Positions 33,940 through 41,115 of a stretch of DNA of 64,000 bases are shown in pieces. Numbering within the stretch: position 1 is the stretch's first letter; each line of letters starts with the position of its first letter. This stretch comes from Flavobacteriales bacterium (GTDB lineage Bacteria > Bacteroidota > Bacteroidia > Flavobacteriales_F > PHOS-HE28), in assembly GCA_020635725.1 (NCBI GenBank), contig JACJZF010000006.1, forward strand, positions 62,001 through 126,000, given 5' to 3'. The position numbers and the translations under genes were made by a program. The notes under the pieces are model-generated. The model was not told the DNA's origin and searched no databases. It saw only the letters and a program-made list of their open reading frames with translations.

Positions 33940-35418
33940 TCACGGGGCGTACTCGAAGCAGCCGAGGTCCGGCTGGCCATCGCCGCGGAAGACCCCATCG
34001 AGGTCGCTGGCGGCATTGGGATTGAACGGCGGCAGCGAGGCGGTTCCTCGGTTCACCGCGAACGCGTTGCTGTTCAGGTGGAAGTCGCGGGCGGAAATAT
34101 CCGCGAAGCCCGGACTCTGGTTGCGCGAGATCGACGACTGATCCGGGAAGAAGGTGCCTGTGGTCAGCTGGTCGGTCTTGAAGAGCGTGTAATCGAAGCG
34201 GAGGTCGGGCGTGGCCAGGCTGTTGAATTCGAGCTGGAACTCGTTGGTGTTGGCGCCGTAGATGATGGCGTTGCGCACGAAGCTGGCGGTGATGTCGCGC
34301 ACCTGCGTGCTGCCATTGATGTCGCTGTATGTATTCGTCATGATGAACGCCGGGTCGTTCCGGATGCCGAAGCTCCAGTAGTTCGCCACGGTGAGGTGGT
34401 CGAGCTGGTACTCGCCGCCACCGGTGAGCGCCAGGCAGTATTGGCCGCAATCGCTCACGAGCAGGTTGGTGGCCTTGATGCGGTAGTTGCGGCTGAGGAT
34501 GCCCGCCGCGCTGCAGTTGCGGATGCGCACCTTGTTCAGCTCCAGCCAGGCCTGGCTGGTCTCGGCATCGGGCAGGCCGGGCCAGGTCTCGCATTGTAGG
34601 CCCACGAGGGCGTTCTTGATGATCACATTGTTCAGCACGTGGTTCCCTCCATTCGGGCCATCGTTGATCCAGATCCGGTCCCACTGGCCGGGCAACTCGC
34701 TGTAGAACGATTCGAGGCGGTCGCTCTGGAAGGTGACGGGGTTCTCCACGGTGCCGTCGATCTGCAAGCGCCCCCAGCGGTAGATCCACAGGCCGCCGCC
34801 GCCGTGAACGTGCACGCGAACGCCGGCATCGATGGTGAGGCTGCCGAGGGAATCGACCACGCCATAGCCGTAGATCACGTAGGGCTTGTCGTTCGGCCAA
34901 TGCACGGCTTCTCCTTCCTGCGCGATGTAGCTGAAGTCCGGCAATCCCGAGATGGATTGGTCCGGCCGGATGTAATGCGCGTCCTGTCCCCAAGCAACCA
35001 GCTTCACGCGTTGTTCATTGCCGTTGGTGACGAAGCGGATATGGTCCTCGTGTATATAGGGCGCGTTCTGGTTGCTCTGGTTGAGGCTGGCTTCCACGAA
35101 CACATAGATGCTGTCGCCGCCACGGATCTCCACGTCATCGAAGCTCAGCCCCGGCGAACCATCGACATTGATCCGGAAGGGCGAGGGGCTGCCGCCTTCC
35201 AGCGCGATGTCCACCCGAACGGCCTGGTCGCCGGTATTGCGCACACGGAAGCTCTTGGTGACGGTGCCGATGGGAGGGGAAAGGGCGAAGACCGTGTCGA
35301 AAAGCACCTCTTCCTGGGTGAATTCCAGGTCCACCGGATCAGTGGTGAATTGGTCGTCTTTACGGCAGCTGGAGAACAGCGCCACAAGGACAGGAAGGAG
35401 CAGGGCTAGGCGTCGCAA
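33940..35418 (-). CDS. Parallel beta-helix lipoprotein with choice-of-anchor Q-like end
   Basis: The product of about 492 residues starts with a lipoprotein signal (RRLALLLPVLVALFSSC), so it is probably lipid-anchored. The first part is Ig-like (VLFDTVFALSPPIGTVTKSF, RVRNTGDQAVRVDIALEGGS); the second half is a right-handed parallel beta-helix (GVRVHVHGGGGLWIYRWGRL, HVLNNVIIKNALVGLQCET, NKVRIRNCSAAGILSRNY). It ends DLDGVFRGDGQPDLGCFEY, the closing motif of choice-of-anchor Q domains. TTG 35418 is preferred over TTG 35427 because the latter would lie inside the -7-like CATCTTTG at 35425-35432. Role unknown; polysaccharide binding is possible for a beta-helix. Confidence 0.82.
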   Translation of the reverse strand: MRRLALLLPVLVALFSSCRKDDQFTTDPVDLEFTQEEVLFDTVFALSPPIGTVTKSFRVRNTGDQAVRVDIALEGGSPSPFRINVDGSPGLSFDDVEIRGGDSIYVFVEASLNQSNQNAPYIHEDHIRFVTNGNEQRVKLVAWGQDAHYIRPDQSISGLPDFSYIAQEGEAVHWPNDKPYVIYGYGVVDSLGSLTIDAGVRVHVHGGGGLWIYRWGRLQIDGTVENPVTFQSDRLESFYSELPGQWDRIWINDGPNGGNHVLNNVIIKNALVGLQCETWPGLPDAETSQAWLELNKVRIRNCSAAGILSRNYRIKATNLLVSDCGQYCLALTGGGEYQLDHLTVANYWSFGIRNDPAFIMTNTYSDINGSTQVRDITASFVRNAIIYGANTNEFQLEFNSLATPDLRFDYTLFKTDQLTTGTFFPDQSSISRNQSPGFADISARDFHLNSNAFAVNRGTASLPPFNPNAASDLDGVFRGDGQPDLGCFEYAP

Positions 35419-35467
35419 GGCGTGCAAAGATGATCGGTACGGCTGCTAGACGCATGAGGGGCAGGGA

Positions 35468-36271
35468 TCATTGCCCCGCCTCAATGGCTTTCCGCACGCT
35501 GCCGTGCAGCTTGAGCAGCTCGTTGGCGCGCTCATAAACCACGCCCAGGCCCTCCATCACCATGCGTGTCCCGCGGTCGATGAGCTTGTTGTTGCTCAGC
35601 TGCATGTCCACCATGCGGTTGCCTTTCACACGCCCGAGCTTGATCATCACGCTGGTGCTGATCATATTGAGCACGAGCTTCTGCGCGGTGCCGCTCTTCA
35701 TGCGCGTACTCCCCGTCACGAATTCGGGCCCCACCGCCACCACGATGGGGTGAGCGGCAATGCCCGCCACGGGGCTGCCCGGGTTGCAGGTGATGCATCC
35801 GGTGAGGACACCTTCCGCATTGCACCGCTCGAGCGCCCCGATGACATAGGGCGTGCTGCCGCTGGCCGCGATGCCGATCACGGTATCGTCAGCCCCGATG
35901 GCGTGTTCCTGCAGGTCTTTCCAGCCCTGCTCACGGTCGTCCTCCGCGAATTCCACCGCTTTGCGGATCGCGCGGTCGCCGCCTGCGATCAAGCCGATCA
36001 CCAGGCCGTGGGGCACGCCGAAGGTGGGCGGGCATTCGCTGGCATCCACGATGCCGAGCCGGCCGCTGGTGCCCGCGCCGAGGTAGAAGAGCCGGCCGCC
36101 ACGTGCCATGCGCTCCGCGATCGCATCCACAAGGGGTGCCACGGAAGAGATGGCGGCTCGCACCGCGGCAGCCACCAGGGCATCCTCCTCATTGATGCCT
36201 TTCAGCAGCTCCAGGGTCGAAAGACGCTCGAGATGATCGTGCCGCGAGGGCTGTTCGGTGATGCGTTCCAT
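35468..36271 (-). CDS. murQ: N-acetylmuramic acid 6-phosphate etherase MurQ
   Basis: MurQ cleaves the lactyl ether of MurNAc-6-phosphate to give GlcNAc-6-phosphate in cell-wall recycling. The 267-residue product is close to the usual length (about 270-300) and carries the SIS-domain motifs LFYLGAGTSGRLGIVDASEC followed by PPTFG, GIAASGSTPYVIGAL, NPGSPVAGIAAHPIVVAVGP and the family signature EFVTGSTRMKSGTAQKLVLN. A GATCTTTG box lies seven bases before the ATG (36279-36286), so it probably has its own promoter rather than depending on the thioesterase gene that ends 37 bases upstream. Confidence 0.95.
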   Translation of the reverse strand: MERITEQPSRHDHLERLSTLELLKGINEEDALVAAAVRAAISSVAPLVDAIAERMARGGRLFYLGAGTSGRLGIVDASECPPTFGVPHGLVIGLIAGGDRAIRKAVEFAEDDREQGWKDLQEHAIGADDTVIGIAASGSTPYVIGALERCNAEGVLTGCITCNPGSPVAGIAAHPIVVAVGPEFVTGSTRMKSGTAQKLVLNMISTSVMIKLGRVKGNRMVDMQLSNNKLIDRGTRMVMEGLGVVYERANELLKLHGSVRKAIEAGQ

Positions 36272-36307
36272 GCCGGGGCAAAGATCGCCGCTCCCGCGTC
36301 CTCTGCT

Positions 36308-37111
36308 TCAGCCTGCGAGCGGACGTGCCAGCTCGATGGCCCGTATCCGCTGCTCCAAGGCTTCGGCCACGAACCCGATACTGGGCTCCTTGATGATGTT
36401 GAAGTGATCGGCGGGCACCTGGTACACATCCAGCTCGCCGCCCGCCACGCTGGACCAGCCGAGGTCGTCGGGCCCCCAGGCATCCTGCGCCTTCAACACC
36501 ATCAGCCGGCCGCTGAAGGGCTTCGGCGTGTAGGCCTTCACGGCCTTGTCGTAGGTGCTGATGATGTGATAATGGTGCAGTTTGCCCGGCATGCGCGCAT
36601 CGGTGGCGAGGTACGGCATCAATGCGGCCTTGATGATCCCGTTCTTCACCCGTACGTAGAACTGCTGGTCTGCCTTCATGGCCTGCACGTGCAGGTCGGG
36701 CGAGTAAGAGTCGATCAGGGCCACCAAGGGCACGGCATCCGGCGACTTCTTATTGATCTGCTGGGCCATCTCGAAGGCCACCAGCCCTCCGAAGGAATAG
36801 CCGCAGAGCACGAACGGCGGCTTGATCATGGCATCGCTCAGCTCCTTGAGGAAACGCCGAGCGATGGTCTCCAGCCGGTTCAGCCGCACGCGGGTGCCGC
36901 CGAATCCCTGATGGATGAACGCGTAGAAGGGCCGTTTGTCATCCAGATGACCGGGCAGCAGCTTGTTGGCCTCATCACCATGGACGCAGACCACAGGCAA
37001 TAGGCCTTCTCCTTCCCGCACGCGCACCAGGTGCGACTTCGATGCACTCATTGAGGCCCCGGTAGAATCAGCGGGCAAGCTACCGGCTCCGTTTGCGTGC
37101 TTCAGCGGCAT
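36308..37111 (-). CDS. Free-standing thioesterase of the biosynthetic locus
   Basis: An alpha/beta-hydrolase thioesterase: VVCVHGDEANKLLPGHLDDK, nucleophile motif LCGYSFGGLVAFEMAQQ, Asp in ALIDSYSPDLH and His in VPADHFNIIKEPS. It aligns over its whole length with the C-terminal domain of the NRPS encoded just upstream (FCVHGDEASYFIPKHLGPTR, ITGYSFGGVVAYEMAQQ, LLDTYAPDLH, LPGDHYSMIQEPQ), so the two are paralogues. It could edit stalled carriers, as type II thioesterases do, or take part in release. ATG 37111 (267 residues) is chosen; ATG 37051 is possible. It overlaps a 15-codon reading frame at 37102-37149 and follows the NRPS stop by 56 bases, so it belongs to the same transcript. Confidence 0.88.
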   Translation of the reverse strand: MPLKHANGAGSLPADSTGASMSASKSHLVRVREGEGLLPVVCVHGDEANKLLPGHLDDKRPFYAFIHQGFGGTRVRLNRLETIARRFLKELSDAMIKPPFVLCGYSFGGLVAFEMAQQINKKSPDAVPLVALIDSYSPDLHVQAMKADQQFYVRVKNGIIKAALMPYLATDARMPGKLHHYHIISTYDKAVKAYTPKPFSGRLMVLKAQDAWGPDDLGWSSVAGGELDVYQVPADHFNIIKEPSIGFVAEALEQRIRAIELARPLAG

Positions 37112-37149
37112 TCGACGTTCTTGCGGACCGCTTCGATGAGTGGGTTCAT
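37102..37149 (-). other. Possible 15-codon leader frame coupling NRPS and thioesterase genes
   Basis: An ATG 18 bases after the NRPS stop opens a frame encoding MNPLIEAVRKNVECR, and its TGA (37102-37104) overlaps the start of the thioesterase (ATG 37109-37111). Such nesting could let ribosomes pass from the NRPS gene to the thioesterase by re-initiation. It may equally be chance; there is no evidence that the peptide is made. Confidence 0.2.
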
Positions 37150-37167
37150 GGCGTGGATGGGAGCGAT

Positions 37168-40100
37168 TCAACCGACTGAGGCCTTCACCTTCGTTTCCCA
37201 TTCACCGATCAGCTTCTGTAGCTCGTTTGCCACAGCGGCCACTTGCGGCTCCTGGATCATGCTGTAGTGGTCGCCGGGCAGGGTATGCACATCCAGCCCG
37301 CCGCTGCTCAGAGCCGTCCATCCCATGTCGGCAGGCCCCCAGGATTCCTTCGCTTTGAATACCGTGATGCGGCCATGATAGGGTCGAGGCTGGTAGGCCA
37401 TCACCGCTTCATCGTAGGTGTCGACGATGTGGAAGTTGCGCAGGCGCGCGGGCACCACGCCGCTTCGGCGGAGCGCACGCCGCACGAGCCATCGCATCAC
37501 GGCTTTCTTCACGGGGTCGAAGAAGCGCAGATCGCTCTGGATCGCCGCCTTGTGCAGATCGGGGGCATAGGTGTCCAGCAGCACGAGCAGCGGCACCTCT
37601 TCACCGGCATCGCGCAGTTGCTGGGCCATCTCGTAGGCTACCACCCCTCCGAAGGAGTAGCCCGTGATCAGATAGGGACCATGCGGCCGCGCTTGTCGCA
37701 ACTCGCTGATCAGGTGCGCGGCGATGTCCTTCACCGTGGTGCGCTCGATGCGCCGGCCATCCTCGCCTTGGTGGAAGAAGGCGTAGAAGGGGCGCGTGGG
37801 GCCGAGGTGCTTCGGGATGAAATAGCTCGCCTCGTCGCCGTGCACGCAGAAGAGGGGCAGGCCATCGCCTTCGGACTGGATCAGCGACAGGTTCTTCCAT
37901 TCATGCGTGCCGCCCTCGCCTTTGAGCAGCTCCGCGAACTGCGCGATCGTGGGCGCCTCGAAGATGGTCTTCAAAGGCAACGCGCGGCCGAATTGCTGCT
38001 CCACGAGCCCCAGCAGCTGTATGCCGATCAAGGAGTGACCGCCCAGGTCGAAGAAATCATCGTGTATGCCGATGTCCGGCGCGTTGAGGACCCTGCCCCA
38101 GATGGCGGCCAGGGTGCGCTCGGCGCTCGTGCGTGGCGCCACGTGCTCGGCCTTCATGGCTTGTGCTTGTGCCGAAGGTTCAGGCAGCGCGCGGCGGTCG
38201 ATCTTGCCGTTGGCGGTCAAGGGCAGCTCGGGCAGCGCCATGAAAGCCGTGGGAACCATGTAGGTCGGCAGCTTCGCGCGGAGGTGATCGCGTGCCGAGG
38301 CGACTATCCTCTCGCGTTCCTCGGCACGGTCGTTCTCGGGCACGATGTAGCAAGCAAGCTGTTTCTCGCCCATGCCATCCTGCCGCGCCACCACCACCTT
38401 GTCCTTCACGCCGGGCAGGTCGTTCAATGCGTTCTCGATCTCGCCCAGCTCCACGCGGAAGCCGCGGATCTTCACCTGCCCATCGCCGCGGCCGATGAAG
38501 GCGATGCTGCCATCGGGGTTCCAACGCACGAGGTCACCGGTGCGGTAGAGCTTGGCACCGCTACGGCCGCTGAAGGGGTCATCGATGAAGCGCTCGGCGG
38601 TGAGTTCCGCACGATTCCAGTAGCCCAGTGCCACGCCATCGCCGCCCGCGTAGAGCTCGCCCTTGCGCCCGATCGGAACGGGGTTCCGCTGCTCATCGAG
38701 CACATGCACGGTGGTGTTGTTCAGCGGGAATCCGATGGGCACATTGTCCGTGATGTCCGCTTCGCTGTTGATCGGGAAGCAGCAGGTGAACGTGGTGTTC
38801 TCCGTGGGGCCGTAGCCATTGATCAGCACATTCGGCCCGAGCGCTTTGAGCGCCTTTTTCACATGCGGCACGCTCAGCACATCGCCGCCCGTAAGGATGT
38901 GCTTCAAGCCGCGCAGGCGTTCGAGCTGCTCATCCACCAGCATGTTGAAGAGGCCGACGGTGAACCACACGGAGGTGACGCCATGCTTCTGGATGGCGTC
39001 GCAGATCTCCGGCAACGTGGGCTTCTGCTGCGGCTGCAGCACCAGTCGTCCGCCATTCAGCAATGCGCCCCAGATCTCCAACGTGCTCGCATCGAAGCTG
39101 ATGTTCGAGAGCTGCAGGAAACAGAGGTCCGGGCCGAAGGGCAGGAAGTTCTGCTCGCGCACCAGGCGCACGATCGCGCGGTGCGGCACGACCACTCCCT
39201 TCGGCGTGCCCGTGCTGCCGCTGGTGTACATGATGTATGCGGGCGCATCGGCGGTGATCCGTGGCATGCTCGCAGCCTCGCCGTCCTTCACTTCATCCAG
39301 GAGCACCACGCGCGCATGGTGCTGCGGCAGCGTTGCCGTGAGGTGGCGCTGTGTCAGCATCACCTTCACATCGGTGTCCTTCAGCATGAAGGCGAGGCGA
39401 TCCGCCGGGTACGCGGGATCGAAGGGCACGAAGCAGCCGCCGGCGCGGAGCGTGGCGAGCATGGCCACCACCATGTCGAAGCTGCGGTCCATGCAAAGGC
39501 CCACGGGTTCGCCGGGCTTTACACCCATGCGTACGAGCGCGTTGCTCAAGGCATGTACGCGGCGTTGCACTTCGCGGTAGTCGAGCTTCAGATCGAGCAG
39601 TTCCACGGCGGTGCGGTCCGTGTGCTTCGCGGCGACCTCATCGAACAGGCTGCCGATGTCCACCTTGGGATAAGCGGGCGCACGACCGGCCCATTCGGCC
39701 TTCGGCATCTGCTGCTCACCGGTGATGGGCGCATCGCCGATCAGCTCAGCGATGGGGGCGGATGGCGCCTTGCTGATGCGCTCGATCAGCGCGATGAGCT
39801 GATCCATCCACGCGCGCACCGTGCGCTCCTCGAAGAGGTCGGTGTTGTAGCTCCACTCGAGCGTGAGATGGCCCTCATTGCCTGTGGCGTTGAGGAATAG
39901 CTCGAAGTTCTCAAAAGCGCGCGGGTTGCTGATGAATCGATGCTGGAGCCCATCGAAGGCCACGCCATCGTCCATGTTCATGTCGATGTTGAACACCACC
40001 GGGCAGAGCGGGATGCGACCCGGCTCGCGCGGCACGTTCAGCTTTTGCAGCAGCGTTCCGAAGGTGTACTTCTGGTTGTCGAAGGCATCGAGCACGCCGG

Positions 40101-41106
40101 TGCGCCGCGCCTTCAGATGCTCCACGAAGGGCTGCTCCTCATCGATGCGGCTGCGCAGCGCGAGCAGGTTCACGCAATGGCCCACGAGATGCTTCATGCC
40201 CAGATCGCTCTGGCCCGCGGCGGGCAGGCCGACGACGAGGTCACTGTCGCCGGTGAGCTTGTGCAGCAGCACCTCGAACGCGGTGAGCAAGATGGTGACG
40301 AAGCTGGCGCCGCTGCGCGTGGCCACTTCCTTCAGGCCGCGCACATGCTCTTGCGAGAGTGTGAGGTCGAGGCGCTGCCCCTTGTAGGTCTTCTGCCTCG
40401 GGCGCGGTCGGTCCGTGGGGAGATCCAAGCGCGGCACCGGTCCTTTGAAGAGGTCGAGCCAGAAGCGCTCCACGGTGCCATGCTCGGGGCTCTTCGCGAA
40501 GTCGATGGTGGCGAGGCTGTATTCGCTGAAGGCCGATGCCTCAGGGAGCTTCGGCGCTGAATTGCTTTTCGCTGCGTTGTACAGCGCGCTGATCTCGGCC
40601 ATTATGATGCCGAGGCTCCAGCCGTCGCACACGACGTGATGACCTGTCAGGCGCAACAGATGCAGTTCATCGCTCACGCGGATCAACTGAGCCCGGAACA
40701 ACGGTCCGTTGCGCAGGTCGAAGGGCGTGGTCATGTCCTTCCGCGCGATGGCATCGAGCTGTGCTTCCGTGTCGCTCGTTTGCGCGAGGTCGGTGAAGGG
40801 CAGCTCGAAGGCGGTCTCATCCGTGATGAGCATCCGCGTGCCGCTCGCGTTCAGTGTAGCGCGCAACGATTCGTGCCGCGCGATCAGGTCGCGCATCGCC
40901 TTCTCCAGCGCAGCGCGGTCGAGCGGGCCCTTCAGCTCCAGCGACACGCTCTCGTTGTAGGCGCAGCTGGCGTCCACGCCCATCTCAGAGGCGGTGAGCA
41001 CCTCGCGCTGGGCCTCGGTGGTGGGTATGGTGCGCTCGATGCTCGGCCCGGCGAAAGGGTCGAAATCGACAGCGGTGTAGCGGGGTTCTTGGATGAACTT
41101 TTCCAT
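37168..41106 (-). CDS. Non-ribosomal peptide synthetase module C-A-PCP-TE
   Basis: The 1312-residue product is a complete termination module. Condensation domain: about 20-450, with TTEAQREVLTASEMG and ASCAYNES, typical of C domains that accept polyketide-derived donors, and active site HHVVCDGWS at 156-164. Adenylation domain: about 480-975, with YTSGSTGTPKGVV at 627-639, NGYGPTEN and YRTGDLV. Hand-aligned to GrsA, the specificity positions read D672 A673 L676 W714 L738 G740 G764 T772 F773 K968 (DALWLGGTFK), close to codes reported for valine. Carrier domain: FFDLGGHSLIG with Ser1025. Thioesterase: about 1080-1312 with GYSFGG (Ser1151). The gene follows the hybrid synthase by nine bases on the same strand. 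Expected role: add an aliphatic amino acid to the aminated chain and release the product. Confidence 0.93.
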   Translation of the reverse strand: MEKFIQEPRYTAVDFDPFAGPSIERTIPTTEAQREVLTASEMGVDASCAYNESVSLELKGPLDRAALEKAMRDLIARHESLRATLNASGTRMLITDETAFELPFTDLAQTSDTEAQLDAIARKDMTTPFDLRNGPLFRAQLIRVSDELHLLRLTGHHVVCDGWSLGIIMAEISALYNAAKSNSAPKLPEASAFSEYSLATIDFAKSPEHGTVERFWLDLFKGPVPRLDLPTDRPRPRQKTYKGQRLDLTLSQEHVRGLKEVATRSGASFVTILLTAFEVLLHKLTGDSDLVVGLPAAGQSDLGMKHLVGHCVNLLALRSRIDEEQPFVEHLKARRTGVLDAFDNQKYTFGTLLQKLNVPREPGRIPLCPVVFNIDMNMDDGVAFDGLQHRFISNPRAFENFELFLNATGNEGHLTLEWSYNTDLFEERTVRAWMDQLIALIERISKAPSAPIAELIGDAPITGEQQMPKAEWAGRAPAYPKVDIGSLFDEVAAKHTDRTAVELLDLKLDYREVQRRVHALSNALVRMGVKPGEPVGLCMDRSFDMVVAMLATLRAGGCFVPFDPAYPADRLAFMLKDTDVKVMLTQRHLTATLPQHHARVVLLDEVKDGEAASMPRITADAPAYIMYTSGSTGTPKGVVVPHRAIVRLVREQNFLPFGPDLCFLQLSNISFDASTLEIWGALLNGGRLVLQPQQKPTLPEICDAIQKHGVTSVWFTVGLFNMLVDEQLERLRGLKHILTGGDVLSVPHVKKALKALGPNVLINGYGPTENTTFTCCFPINSEADITDNVPIGFPLNNTTVHVLDEQRNPVPIGRKGELYAGGDGVALGYWNRAELTAERFIDDPFSGRSGAKLYRTGDLVRWNPDGSIAFIGRGDGQVKIRGFRVELGEIENALNDLPGVKDKVVVARQDGMGEKQLACYIVPENDRAEERERIVASARDHLRAKLPTYMVPTAFMALPELPLTANGKIDRRALPEPSAQAQAMKAEHVAPRTSAERTLAAIWGRVLNAPDIGIHDDFFDLGGHSLIGIQLLGLVEQQFGRALPLKTIFEAPTIAQFAELLKGEGGTHEWKNLSLIQSEGDGLPLFCVHGDEASYFIPKHLGPTRPFYAFFHQGEDGRRIERTTVKDIAAHLISELRQARPHGPYLITGYSFGGVVAYEMAQQLRDAGEEVPLLVLLDTYAPDLHKAAIQSDLRFFDPVKKAVMRWLVRRALRRSGVVPARLRNFHIVDTYDEAVMAYQPRPYHGRITVFKAKESWGPADMGWTALSSGGLDVHTLPGDHYSMIQEPQVAAVANELQKLIGEWETKVKASVG

Positions 41107-41115
41107 GTTCTTCGC

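Noticed and set aside
37243..39900. Long plus-strand open frame opposite the C-A-PCP-TE gene
   Set aside because: It is a shadow of the NRPS codons with the same His/Arg-rich composition; no domain or signal is seen.
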